The position numbers and the translations under genes are program-made. DNA of 64,000 bases from Epiperipatus broadwayi (Eukaryota > Onychophora > Udeonychophora > Euonychophora > Peripatidae). This document shows positions 47,935-59,925 of this stretch, piece after piece. Every line of letters begins with the position of its first letter. The first letter of the stretch is position 1. The DNA is taken from contig JAQFVV010012405.1 of assembly GCA_028023455.1 (NCBI GenBank), positions 6,409,334-6,473,333 of the forward strand, read 5' to 3'. The notes below the pieces were generated by a model. It searched no databases, was not told where the DNA came from, and saw only the letters and a program-made list of their open reading frames with translations.

Positions 47935-48405
47935 AAGCTAATGCATATGCACTTTAAAGATAAATTATAAATGAATACTCTCACTTTTCCAGACATAAGA
48001 TATAGTTTTTTAGAAAAGATGGAATAAATCCACCCATCCTTTCGACCCAAACATTTTTACATTTAATATGCATGAATGAATGATGCTTGCGAAATCTTTA
48101 CAATTTACGATACGTCATTTTTTAGTTGAAATTAAACATATATAATGAGATATTATTTTATATAGTGCTATGTTTTTATACTGTAATAGCATCATTTGTT
48201 CAAGCATATTAAATGTAATTTAAAGTGATTGCTTAACATCTTCATGCTCTCATTTCCATACGCTTAATATTTGTCCATACATAAATGTTTGGGTCAAAAG
48301 GATGGGTAGATTCATTCCATCCTTTCTAAAAAACTATATCTTGTGTCTGGAAGAGTAAGAGTATTCATTTATAATTTATCTTTAAGCACATGTGCATTGG
48401 TTTAA
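47935..48405. repeat. Long inverted repeat, ~120-nt arms
   Basis: The left arm 47935-48056 and right arm 48283-48405 are about 90% complementary by eye. Shared motifs are CCAGACATAAGATATAG, TTTTTTAGAAAAGATGGAAT, CCCATCCTTTCGACCCAAAC, and ATAAATTATAAATGAATACT. A direct repeat (TATATAG.[AG]CTATGTTTTTAT.CTGTAATAG) precedes the left arm (47890-47930) and lies in the loop (48160-48200). A foldback element or an inverted duplication; class unknown. Confidence 0.85.
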
Positions 48406-49664
48406 TCATACTTTTGATAAAACTTCAAACTTGTTTTCAAAAAGATTGGACAGATTGAAAACTATCTGCAATATGTTTTTCTCACCTAGCAATCCAGGAT
48501 TAAAAAATGAGCTGATAAAAAGATTTTTTCAGTCTGACTTGTCTTTGAACAGTATGGCTCATAATTTTTGAGAAGTTTTGGATAAATATATTTTGTAAGA
48601 GCTGGCCAGAAGGCTTGGCTAATAATATTTTGAGAAGCAGTAGAGTTTTGATTCATGAGGCCAGGGTTACTTCAAATGGATCAACTAGCTGCTTAAATAT
48701 TATCTAGAAGATAGCTTTTCAATCCTGGTCAGAAGGGAACTCATGGCCAACAAATTATCTGAATTATACCTCTTTCTGACATGACAATTGCCTGGACTAT
48801 ACTTTTCTGATGATGATGACAAACAATCACAAAAACCAAGCTTACTAAGAGAAAGCTTGGATAATTGGTATATGTATGCTGCTGAGTTGTTTTAAAATTT
48901 CTAATATTTAAATTAAAGACATTATGATTAGTTAAAGGAAACCTATAGTAGCATTAAATATAATGTGAATGAAATTTTAAATGTTTTTTTATGGTTTCAT
49001 TTTAAAAATGACATTCTGAAAGTGAGAATATTATTTTTAAATCATTTATTGGAAAACAAAAAGCCATTTTGAAATTTATATTTGAAGATGATTCTAAAAC
49101 ATTATAATTAATTAACAATAATCAGTTAAACCCTGATTTTATTTTCAATAAGAAAAGAACTTTTATAAATGTTCAAAAAAAGGATAAAGGTGTAATAGAA
49201 TTTGATAAACTGATTTTTATATTAATACACAGGTATATGTGTGAAATTAATGTATTTTAATCAAGAAATTAATTATGAAAATATAGTATTATTATAACAA
49301 GTTAAAATAGGCATATTTATGTATGTGTATATATGTCAATGCTTGTCAAATAGGATGTGTAAGTAAAATTTAATCATTTTTGTCAGAATTGAATATCATT
49401 TGAAATATATTAATTGTATAAATTGTGTATCTGTGCACATATATATGTAAACCACCATGTAATAACCTGAATTTTGTATTAATTACATATATGTAAATCA
49501 CAATGTAATAATTTGTTATTTTTGTATGTTAATCAAAATCAGAAAGCATAATTGATATGCATAGCTTATTCTAGACCTTAATATCATTTTTTTATGTTTA
49601 TTATTAATAAACATGTATTCAATTGTTAAAAATTGTAATCATCATTTCTTGGTTACCATAACAG
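48406..49664. other. No gene recognised
   Basis: 48420-48850 is less AT-rich but has no long frame and no motif. The remainder is AT-rich. Confidence 0.5.
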
Positions 49665-49934
49665 TTTTAGAGCTTGTGTTCTTCTGAGCTAGATTCATGT
49701 ATAACAGCTGATATATAAATGGAGATGTATTTTAGTTCTTATGGGCATCCAGATGATTTATGATGATGATTGATTGATAAATCCTGGAATGGTGCTAAGA
49801 TTATAATCATTAAAGCCCATTTACTACATTTTACTTTAACCTAGTCTTAGAAATGAAGTTTATAGTTGGCCAGTGCATTAATAGCAGTAAGTGGCCAGAA
49901 CATTGATGATGATCAGCATGTCTTAATGTCCCAG
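49665..49934 (+). repeat. Family E interspersed repeat, copy 2
   Basis: Matches the reverse complement of 24339-24590 (GAGCTAGATTCATGTATAAC, GGCCAG..CATTGATGATGATC, CAGCATG.CTTAATGTCCCAG). No coding. Confidence 0.8.
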
Positions 49935-51391
49935 GATTATTATTTTTATGATTATGTGTTCTGATGGATGAGCACTAAGTTGGTGCATCCCAAATTAATG
50001 GTTAAATAATTGCCTCAAGCTAGCAATGGCTCAATAGTTAACCTCATCTACAGAAGATCCATTTTGAATCCAGTCACCAGATTGACTGTTGATTTATGTT
50101 TTTATTTTATTGATATATTTTGATTGATCATTTTTAATGATGAATGGTTACTTTGAGTATTACTTATAATTACTTATACTTACTCTTACTTATTATAATG
50201 CTGGTTGGTGTATGTTAATTAATTAGAGTTTTGCTCCAAGGAGTTAAATGATCTCTTCTGATGTATCTGATCAAGGTGTCTCATCTCACAATGGTCTCAC
50301 AGAGATCTCTTGATCTCAGCAATTTCTCTCTCATGCTCACCTCTTTAATATCTTTCTTGAATATATAAAATAGCTTATATAGATTTTTGATAATTAAACT
50401 TTACTTTAATAATTAATTTGATATTTTGTTTTAAATTGATTGGGAGTGATGATGATTTTTCATCACCCCACCAGTTATCACCCTGATTACTACCCCATCC
50501 CATTACAATATATATAATTTAAAAAACTGAACATTTCTTAACACTATATTATAGTAATAATTCTGCACTAACACGCTTGTTAGAGAAGTTTAATTTTGTT
50601 TATAAGTTTATATATGCCAAGCACGTTTGAAGTTCTTAGACTTTATATTTATAGCTGAGTATAGTCAATGATAATGAGGAGCAGTATTGTAATTTATGCA
50701 AATTAGTTTGCTGTTCATTTTGCCATAGGTCAGGGCATTTTCTTTGTTTTGATTAATTTATCCATCTTTTTGAAATGTTGAAACAGGTATCTTTTTGATT
50801 TATAGAATTAGTATCATTATTTATAAAGTAGGCCTCTTTAATTTTATGCCTGTGGTCGTTTCTTTCTCTATATACTATTGTGGGGTTGGTGAGTTCAAAT
50901 TTGTGTTTTCATGTTCTAAAAATGCCGATGTGGTCTCTTTATACCTCAATACTTTTTTTATACATATACATGTGTTGCGATGCTCTACTTGTGATGGTTT
51001 TGTTTCTCCATAATATGAGGCCCTGCAACTTTGGCCTGAGGGCATTGGATTAGTAACAATAAATAAAATAGAAAATCATATAATACTAAAATAGTTTCTA
51101 AAAAACAAATTTACGGTAAAATTCTTTTATGACCATGGTTTTCTCTATTAACAAATAGACTTTCTTAAGTGAAAATCAAATAGATATCAACCATATATAT
51201 ATAAAACAGAAATAACCTCATAAATCACTTCAAAAAACACCCACCTTTAATATCGAAGGAAGTTTTCATGACTCAGATGGCTTCTGATCATCGAAAAATA
51301 AAATATATATTTTTTAATATTATATGTTTAATTTTTATAATTATATATCAGATTAATGAAAATAAATTTAAACTAAAAAAAATAACAATAG
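49935..51391. other. No gene recognised
   Basis: AT-rich. 50440-50510 is the second copy of a CACCCC-containing patch (see 46470). A 72-codon cysteine-containing frame at 50795-51013 has no motif. Confidence 0.5.
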
Positions 51392-51662
51392 AAATAAATA
51401 AATAAAAACATTTTCTTTCTTAGTATAGTATAAACATTATTGGCCGAAATTCTCAAGGTGATATTTGAATTTTAGTGTTTTCTTATTTTGTAATTATTCC
51501 TGCCATCTAGTGACAAAAAATAAAAATAAAGTATAGAATGACTAACATTAATAAGGTACTGATTAATATAAAATTCTGCTAAAATTCAAATATCACCTTG
51601 AGAATTTCGGCCAATAATGTTTATACTATACTAAGAAAGAAAATGTTTTTATTTATTTATTT
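51392..51662. repeat. Perfect inverted repeat, 84-nt arms
   Basis: 51392-51475 and 51579-51662 are exact reverse complements over all 84 bases, with a 103-bp spacer. Arms include GGCCGAAATTCTCAAGGTG and CTTAGTATAGTATAAAC, so this is not simple-sequence pairing. The spacer has GCCATCTAGTGAC. No differences between arms means recent origin or ongoing conversion. No other copy is in the window. Confidence 0.97.
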
Positions 51663-53737
51663 ATCTAATAGAGTATCATCATGAATTATTTTTAAGTCAG
51701 TTGTTTTCTCATCTTATGTACTCAGTCATATGGTTTCTTTGGCTTTTCTTTTTAGAATTTTTATTGTTTTGCCTTTTTAATAATAGCATATTTTTTATAT
51801 ATTTTAGTTAATGCAAATATATACATTTTAAAGAATTAAATTGTATTGCATATAGACTGTGCCTATGCATGTTAAACACATAATGTATGGATGTTTTCTA
51901 TTGTCTGCAGTTTCAGGTTTCTACAGAAAGATTTGAAAATAAATGACAGTAGACTAGGAGAACTAATACTCTACTACTTTCATACAAGATTTTATCATAT
52001 ATCATTTTGATATTATTTTGTGTTAATTAAATTTTTATTGGTTAGTGACAATTCTAAACAGCATTATTGACACATTTATAGATTATTGTATTTTATTAAG
52101 AATCTAAAATTACAATAGGATGCTATATTTACCTTAATTTAAAATCACTATAATGACAAAAAAATCAGATCAGAGACCAAATGTTATTTATTTATATATG
52201 ATGTATGGACAACACAAGCACTAAATATATATATATGTGTATACAATGTTATAGAATTTAAGTCATATGGATACAAGCAATTACAAATTACACCATAATG
52301 GATAAGGTGACTCTTACAATGCTTATAAAAAAGCATTATCCTTATTATAAGTTCTAACGGCAATTGTAAATTCACTTCAATTTATCACTAATATCTGATA
52401 TATGACATTTATAAACTTTTTCAGTCATCAGTAAAAGGTAAAACTACATTTAAATAGGCCAATGCAGGATAAAGGCCTCTTCCTCAGTCTCTTAAAATAA
52501 CACTGAAAACGGGAGCTTGATAATTTCAGAATGTTGATGAATTTGTGAATTTTTCATTGCATTTTATCTTACAGCTAAAAATAATTAGACAGCCATTTAC
52601 AGACCAATATCATAGAATTAATTTAGTTGTCTACCTCAATTAAAAATCATAAGACTATTTAAAACATTTCTGCTTACTCGATATATATTTGAATGGTGGA
52701 TTACAAGCATACGCATATTCATCCCTCAATTTTTTTAATTATATATATATATTCATTAAAACCCAGTCAACACTATTAATAACAATCAACAATTCCAATC
52801 TGTTGCCAAGGCAATCTAAGATCTCTCAATTTTTTTAATTATATACATGTAAACAATCTCCACTGAATGAAAATATTATTTTATAATAAAAAAATCATCA
52901 AAACAAACTAGTATTTGCCTTGCTTTTACTATTTTGGTAATTTTTATTGTATCTATAAATACAGTATAGTATACATATTTTAATTATCTATTTAATAATC
53001 AACGAATAAAATGTTCATATATAATTGAAATAAAAAATTACCATTTAAAAATATTTTTTCTTAATTTAATATCAGTAATTTTAAACAATTTTTAACAAAA
53101 ATAAAGTTTTAAGTATATTTCATCAACATTTTGTGCAGCACCCTTGTATATATTATCAATAATTTATTCTGCCTGAAAGATGTGAGATTTCTTTGTATTA
53201 ACTTCCCATTGAAGTGATGAAATATAGAGTGGACAAAGTGACAGAGTCACTCATTTGAAATGAATTATTGAGTCTCTTGTCGGGCTGTTGATACTAAAAG
53301 CTCAGCTTTAATATACCATTTGTATAAGAGGATATTAATAATAATCCATTGATTGTTTTGTAGATACATGATCTGATGGTAATCATTTTGTATAAAAATT
53401 GAAACAGATATGTGCGTGCAAAATCACACAAATGTAAAATGATAGCAGTGAATTTTATTTAGTTAATGAGATAGAAAAGAAGGATCTCTCTCTTGATGTT
53501 TACTATGATTGCTCTCTGAAAGTATGTACCTGCTATACTATAAAATTTAAAGCATTTTTCGTTTTTAATACACACATATATCAAAAAGTAAACAATAGTA
53601 TCTTGTATATATTGTCTCAAAATTTATGGCTGCTCATCCCTCATATATATATATATCAATGGATTATGCCCTGTATATGAGGGGTCAGAGTGATTTATGG
53701 GCAACATGGGTAGGATGAGAAAGTTGGCACCAATGTG
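51663..53737. other. No gene recognised
   Basis: AT-rich. 52455-52485 (AATGCAGGATAAAGGCCTCT) resembles a LINE 3'-end motif but has no extended match. TTTTTTAATTATATA-type duplicates lie at 52728-52750 and 52829-52846. Confidence 0.5.
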
Positions 53738-54058
53738 GGTTTTGAGAATTCCATCATCAGATTTTCAATGAAATGGACGGCTGAAGAGTTGTGGTGTGGA
53801 GTGGATTGAAGCCTGTCCATTAAAGTATGAAGATTAGCTATCTTAACATAAGCTGAGCTTTGATTGTATATATGTATGAAGATGATAATTTGGACCTACT
53901 GATGACTGCTGGTTTAGCAAGAAATACATATATTGGTGATTATTTATCTTTTCAACATGCTTGTGATCAAGTGTGTCATCAGTATGAGATAGTGTAGGTA
54001 GTTGAGGGTCGTGTGAAAGTCTGAGTTCAAACCCTATATATTACATATGGAAAAGCCT
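53738..54058 (-). repeat. Family B repeat, copy 4
   Basis: The reverse complement of the family: CATCATCAGATTTTCAATG, GAGTGGATTGAAGCCTGTCC, GATGACTGCTGGTTTAGCA, and TGGTGATTATTTATCTTTTC. The end near 54030 reads GAGTTCAAACCC, a B-box-like motif in reverse. This is the cleanest match to copy 1. Confidence 0.85.
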
Positions 54059-54214
54059 GTACTGTAGAAAAAAATTCATATATTAAAATACACATTTTGT
54101 AAAAAAGTCACACACCCCCCTACATTAAAATTTTTAAATTCATATTGCAATCGCTTAATGCTGAGATGGCTATAATTTATTACATCACAAGATTTGATGG
54201 TTGTATTGCCCTGC

Positions 54215-54300
54215 ATGGTTTGGTACAGTTGGTGGAGCATCTTACTTGGAATTGGGAGGTTCCAGGATCGATTCTGACATTCACAGTTCTGGTTCTTGAA
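54215..54300 (+). repeat. tRNA-derived sequence (SINE head or tRNA pseudogene)
   Basis: TGGTACAGTTGGTGGAGC is a good A-box and D-arm, then an anticodon-arm-like stretch CTTACTTGGAATTGGGAG, then a B-box GGATCGATTCTG at tRNA spacing. The acceptor ends do not pair well, so it is not a working tRNA. It is not the same family as the tRNA-Gly-derived SINEs. Confidence 0.55.
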
Positions 54301-56929
54301 CTTTTTTTATAGCTGTGTTTACTTTTACACTACATGAAAACATTTGCTTAAAATTTGCCAATTTAAAATCATTTAGAAATTGTATCATTTATATTTCATC
54401 ATCATCTATTCTTAATACAAGAAAAGTGAAATAAAAAATAAGTTTTTTTTATTTATTAATATTTTAAATTGTATATGTAATATATATACCAATAATAAGA
54501 TCTATATAAAATAACCACACAAATCAAGTATTTTAAAAATTACCGTAGTCAATTGTTTTTGTTAATTATTTTTGTTAATGTTTTAATGTGTATAAGTAAT
54601 TTTTAAATTAAAATATATAATAGATGTGTGCATACTGTGTGGTATATATATATATATTGAAAGGTCTCTATTATGTATATTTATATTGTGAGTATTCAGA
54701 ATATGTATTGCATAGCTTTCTGTACCATCCATAGTTTTTGAGTAACCAGGAGGAGCCTTGAAATTAAATTGAATTAATGGGAGGATGGTCAAACACTGTA
54801 ATTATTTGTTGATTTTTTTTTTTTTTTGATTTATATAAATAATTTTTTTGGATCAATCTACAAATTTGTCTATTTCATCAGATAAAGGTTTTGATTGTTT
54901 CTAAAATAATGTACACAATAGAAGAATAGTGAATCCAAGAATTAAGTATTTCAGAATAGATTTCTATCTTATCCTATCATATTGGTATTTAGATATCACA
55001 TGACATCCTGAGAAATTACCATATAATTATATTTTATTAATGTATGCATTCATTTTGTTATCATTACAACTCTGCTAAACCACTGCCCACTTATATTTCT
55101 TCAGGTGGACAAAAAGTGGCACTTTGTAGTGTGAAAGAATCTTAAAATAGTGAGGTTGTGGGAGAATAAATATAAACAAAGTAATTATAAGGAAAGGGAG
55201 TTCTTGGTTTTTATGCTGGGTTTGGGAAAAGATAAGGGGAATTTAAATATAAAGGCCATAGGGTTGACAAAGATAATGTTGTGGAAATGGGATGGAGGAG
55301 GATAGAGAAGAATAGCAGAAAAACTTAATGTGGTAGATGGAAAGTAAAAGTAAAGTGGCTTCCAGATTTCTCTGGGCATAGTGGCTGAGAGATTCCTGAC
55401 TTCAATAAAGGAGAAGCAACAGTGAATCACATCATATCACTTAAAATTTGAATAGTCTCTATAGTGACAATAAATTTTGTGTTATGCAGTGCAATAAATG
55501 CACAGTTTAGGGAATGAGATAGGATAACTATTGCTTGCCAAACATGCAATAAAATGTTACCAAGTTATTATCATTTTGTCACTAATTAGTGGCTGCCATT
55601 TGTGGTTGTATTTTTATTTTTTTTTATATTACAAAAAACAAACAAACAAAAGATTAAAGTAGTTAGTTTAAATGTGAAATTATTTAAATATATAGTTATT
55701 ATTCTAAAATTAATCCCACATCCAGGCTGGATAAAAAATTTGACCATGAGCAACTGCAATAAAAGCCACAGTCCTTAAAAAAACTTTATAATTTTAAAAC
55801 ATATATTTATTGCATTATATATTATAACAAGCAAAAGATTTGAACCCCAAATCTCAAGAGTTGAGATGAATGCTCTATGTGGTAGTGAGTTTACCAAACT
55901 AACTTGCAATGCATATATCTTCTACTTCCACATCAAATAAATATTAGTGTTATTTTATACTTTAATAATATGTAAAATTTGTACTGGAATGTGAAAAGAA
56001 AATCACTGCCATCTATTAAAAACTGTGGTTAAAAATATTTTTGCCTTGTTTACAATTTGAATTCAAATTAATAGATGATTTAAACCGATTTAGAATCTGT
56101 TTAAGTACTGAAGCAGTAAAATCACTGTTTATGAAAATAAAGTGTAAGTTTTTAAATATATACATATAATTGTTATTGCAACTACAGTCCAGTCATAAAT
56201 GTCTTGAATAATGTCGGATATTCACATAAGTGATGAAGCAAAATCATTAAATATCACTCATGCTTTTGCTTTCAGAATCTGTTTTCTTTTGTCACACATA
56301 AGGTGAACATGTACTGAAGCCAGCATATATATATATATTGGACAATTCACCTTAATCTGACTACTATCCTAAATAAATACCCAGGGGAGGACAATGCATA
56401 AATGTGCCAAATATTGAGCATCACCTTAAAAATATTAATTAATCCTGTAGAGTAATGTATTGTAGTATCTTCAATAATATCCTTGTATATGGATTGACCT
56501 TTTTTATTCCACAATTTTCAAGTCATTACATACTTACCCACTGTACCTAAAGATTTCAATTGTGTTCAAGTAGTAATTTTTTTGGTAACAATTTTGAATT
56601 TACCTGTGACTTAAACTATCTAAACAAATTACAAAGGTAAGATAAAAAAAGGAAATCATTTTAAATAGCCCACTGAATGGTACAAATGTCTTCATACCCA
56701 CTTATAGAGGAATAGAGAATAAGAAGATGAGACTGAAAGTACTTGCCAATTTTTGAATTTGAAGATCAAATTCCTTGAAAGAAGAATTTACAAGTTTACT
56801 TGCCCTGTATTCTAAACAAGGTTGTAGACTTGGCATATGAATATAGTACAATTTCACTATGAGTTTTCTAAATATAACAGAATACAAGTCAAAACTTTTA
56901 ATTATCAACAATAATTGAAGAATTGCTTT
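54301..56929. other. No gene recognised
   Basis: AT-rich with TA microsatellites (54646-54658, 56325-56338). 55180-55440 is strongly purine-rich on the plus strand. Minus-strand frames at 54583-54792, 55185-55430 and 56702-56995 have no motif; the second follows from the purine bias. Confidence 0.5.
55825..55905 (-). repeat. tRNA-like degenerate sequence
   Basis: On the minus strand, CATAGAGCATTCATCTCAAC, an inverted CTCAAC..TTGAGA anticodon-arm-like pair, then GGGGTTCAAATC as a B-box. Likely a SINE head remnant. Confidence 0.4.
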
Positions 56930-57425
56930 AAAGTTCATATGAAAATTCACATAAAGTTTGAGCATTGGAAGTGGTAGAATTGAATTGTGATTCACAATCT
57001 AGATCTTGTAGGTTTAACACTCATTTGCTCTAAACCATGTATGTTGTTTGCTTGTATAATAATGGACTTTGAGATTTCAGATATTTGTAAATTGAATAGT
57101 TTGCTGCTCAGGAATTCATATAAACATTCATATAAAGCTTGAGTCCTGGAAATAACAGATTTGAGCTGCAATCCATGGCACTTGAGCTCAAAAGTTTGAT
57201 ATTCTGTAACTGTTCTAAGCTGTGCAGGAATTTTTCTAATTTAGAAAGAGACAATGAGGTTTCAAATAATTGTAAAGTGAATGGTTAGTTGTTCAGAAGT
57301 TCATATGTTCATGAGATTTGAATCCTGGAATAACAGAATTGAGTTGTGATTCATGGATCATGAACTTGTGAGTATGACATTCTATAACTGTGTAAAGCCA
57401 CATAGGCTTTTTCTTATTTAGCAAG
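56930..57425. repeat. Three diverged tandem units, ~187-bp period
   Basis: Repeated blocks are TCATATAAA.CTTGAGTCCTGG, ACAGAATTGAGTTGTGATTC and CATTCTATAACTGTGTAAAGC, in the same order at about 56930, 57081 and 57268. In reverse complement the TATAGAATGTC..CAAGTTCATG part resembles a SINE body. Possibly three SINE insertions or a tandem duplication. Confidence 0.65.
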
Positions 57426-57522
57426 TGATATTATGGTTTCATATATTCATAGGTGCAAAGTCTGCTAAACATATTTTATATTATTTTCATCATTTCTGAA
57501 CTAAAATAGGAAATCCTTCCTC

Positions 57523-57542
57523 ATATATATATATATATATAT
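57523..57542. repeat. (AT)10 microsatellite
   Basis: Twenty bases of AT alternation directly before an RTE fragment. Confidence 0.97.
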
Positions 57543-57551
57543 TTATGCAGT

Positions 57552-57740
57552 CATCATCATCAAACATTATCAATCCATTGCAAGATGAAGGTCTCTTCAA
57601 GTTCAATCCATCTCCGATCTTTAGCTTCTCTTCTCCACATCATCCCTGCACACTTAAATATTTCATCCATCCATCTCACATGTGGTCTCTTTCTGGGTCT
57701 TTTAAAATCTCTTGGAATCCGGTTTAAGATTTCATTTGTC
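57552..57740 (-). mobile_element. RTE-type LINE, short but well-preserved 3' end
   Basis: The minus-strand frame is open to the end: WTNEILNRIPRDFKRPRKRP, VRWMDEIFKCAG, and ETFILQWIDNV, close to the 63-kb copy. 5'-truncated at 57740. The tail is a GAT repeat near 57545-57560. Among the younger copies. Confidence 0.9.
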
Positions 57741-58815
57741 CACATATACAGTATATACATGTACATCGTAACTCAGCAGAAATCACCCATTCATACAGAA
57801 TATATTTATAATATTGCAACTAGGCAAAAAAAAAAAAAAAACACTTATAAACTCTAATTTATGAATATAAACTTTATTTGTGACTAAAGATTTTTGAATA
57901 CAAATGAAATTTATTAACTTTAAAAATTGGCATTAATTACAATAAAAAAAAAAAAGAGAAAGACAAAATGTCAACTATTTCATTTTGCTGAAATATTATA
58001 ATTAAGTACAGATGTCTATAATCATGTCTGGGTGTTGGTGAGTTTAAAATATAAGATGATCACAATTTTATTTCTAATCAACTTATGAATCATTATCAAT
58101 TCATATATATATAACTTATGGCTGCATATTCATACGATCTTTATCAATTCATATAGATGTACATACAACACACGCACACATCCATATATACAAAACTCTC
58201 CATAATTGGATATATGGTGAAGTAAAATTTATCAGATTTATAATTTTTAATGGCCTAAGTATAAGACTATGAAGAGAATTATATAACAAATAAATAAACT
58301 ATGAAAACTTTGTCACTGAAATGTAATAAACTAAATAAATTAATAAACTATATGTGCAATTATAACAAAACTTCTTATATGGCAAAAATATTAAAAATAT
58401 AAAGAAGAACTGGCGATAGAAAATAAGAGGGATAATTAATTAATAATGTTGACTTAATAATAGACTGAAAATTGAATAGTGTTCAGTTTATTACATTTTC
58501 AAATGTATATATTTAAATAAATAAAACAAAATAAGTATAATGTTGGTTTTTGAAACGTATGTTTGGCACTAAAAATACACTTAATATTTTTTCCACATGG
58601 GTGGTATTGTTATAATTTTTTTATTCAGATAATGTTATAGACAATAGCAGCTAGTTCATAATCTCTGCGACACTGCAGTACCCCCCTCCTTACAGAAAAA
58701 AATTAATTATTAAACTTGTACTTAAAAATATCTATAATATAACCATCGTTCAATATTTTGCAAAATTATGACGTTAGTACAACTAATTAATCAATTAACA
58801 CTCTTCTAAGTTTAG
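57741..58815. other. No gene recognised
   Basis: AT-rich, with A-runs (57825-57841, 57945-57956). Its last part precedes a possible splice acceptor (CTCTTCTAAGTTTAG, 58801-58815). Confidence 0.55.
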
Positions 58816-59009
58816 CTATGAAAATATATGGAAACTTTTCAAGATTCCCAGTGAATAAAGTTCCCTATTCTCCCACGCTATCTCTGCGGTACCATAGAAG
58901 TTTTTTCTCTTCATCTATATTTTACAAGGGCATTAACACTGACAGTTCTAGTTCCCAAATAAGAAGCTCCTGCTTACACATGTTCTCAACTGAACATCAT
59001 TGTTTGTAA
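58816..59009 (+). CDS. Possible exon: 63-codon frame with transit-peptide-like composition
   Basis: After a pyrimidine-rich stretch ending TTTAG at 58815, ATG at 58818 opens MKIYGNFSRFPVNKVPYSPT, then a Ser/Arg-rich part (LSLRYHRSFFSSS) and CLHMFSTEHHCL, stop at 59007-59009. There are no acidic residues in about the first 40, and R/K/S are frequent, as in mitochondrial presequences. Codons end in G/C more than the background. AATAAA follows at 59027-59032, within 25 bases of the stop. It could be a terminal exon, a 5' exon whose donor I cannot place, or a retrocopy. No protein family recognised. Confidence 0.22.
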
Positions 59010-59710
59010 CCAATTTTTTATTCACTAATAAAGTTTCTTTGAAAATAATTAATCAATTTTTAAAAATAAATGTTTTAAATGATGCCTGAGATTCTATTCA
59101 AAGGTGTTGATATTTATGACAGTGTCAGAAACATCATATTCGATTAATTTCAGCGAATTCCAAGAAAGTCATTTGCATTTATCAACACGTGTAACTATGC
59201 CATTAGAACTTCAGTGCTGCCATAGTGCCAATAATTATTTGAGCCTGGTATGTTTATCTATTCTGATTTCTCTTCAGAACAAATAAATTTTTGTTTTCAT
59301 TTAAAATATTCTGGTTTATTTTTGTAATTAACATTTACAAATTAATATATAAATACAGAAAAATATAACAAAATAGTAAAAGAAATATTAATATAAATAT
59401 GCATCACAATGGTTGTTAGTGGTGAATATATAAAATAATTATATTTTCCCAGTTGTCATTACATGTAAATTGAAATAAAATGTAAAGGTGGATCTATTCC
59501 AGATATTATTATTTATCAAATAGCAGTTACAAAAATACATTAGATCTTTCAATAATAATTGATATGGAAAAATAAAATAGTTAATGTGGTTATCAAATTA
59601 GAAATGTTCTGTTTTAATTTCCTTGCTTACTGTAATAAAGCACCCCTGATTTAAAGTAAAATAATATTCATACAGAGTTTGAATATAAAATTTTTAAAAA
59701 TTATTGCATC
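59010..59710. other. No firm gene; coding-like patch at 59082-59286
   Basis: 59082-59286 has two protein-like readings. One frame, in phase with 58818, reads MPEILFKGVDIYDSVRNIIF, stop, RIPRKSFAFINTCNYAIRTS. The other is a 60-codon frame from 59104. Both cannot be right. GTATGT at 59248 is a donor-like site. The rest is AT-rich. Confidence 0.35.
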
Positions 59711-59925
59711 AAGTATATTTTTGATGTCAAGCATTGGTGGTCGAGAGGTTGGCGACAGCTGCTTTACAAGCAGTTGTCCCTTAACAGGTTTGCTTCCCGG
59801 CTGATGCTATGACACATGAGAAGAAAAAAAGTATATTTTTGATGTTTTCATGTCATATTCATGGACAGTCAGAGTTTGAATATAAAATTTTTATATTCAA
59901 ACTCTATGAGTATTATTTTATATTC
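59655..59925. repeat. Inverted repeats around a SINE, with a 35-bp near-perfect palindrome
   Basis: AGAGTTTGAATATAAAA at 59871-59887 is exactly complementary to 59889-59905, leaving a one-base loop. The same AGAGTTTGAATATAAAAT stands at 59675-59692 before the SINE. The flank AAATAATATTCATACAGAG (59658-59676) is matched in reverse after the palindrome (59905-59925). So the SINE target region has been copied and inverted. Confidence 0.8.
59711..59845 (+). mobile_element. tRNA-Gly-derived SINE with 17-bp target duplication
   Basis: AAGTATATTTTTGATGT occurs at 59711-59727 and 59829-59845, exactly. Between them, 101 bp begin CAAGCATTGGTGGTCGAGAG, have the anticodon-arm GCTGC-TTTACAA-GCAGT, a changed B-box region, and end GCTATGACACATG plus an A-rich tail. 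Same family as 36235-36484. A perfect 17-bp duplication shows LINE-assisted retrotransposition and a fairly recent insertion. Confidence 0.93.

Noticed and set aside
55185-55430. 81-codon minus-strand frame
   Set aside because: Ser/Pro/Phe-rich reading follows from the purine-rich plus strand; no motif.
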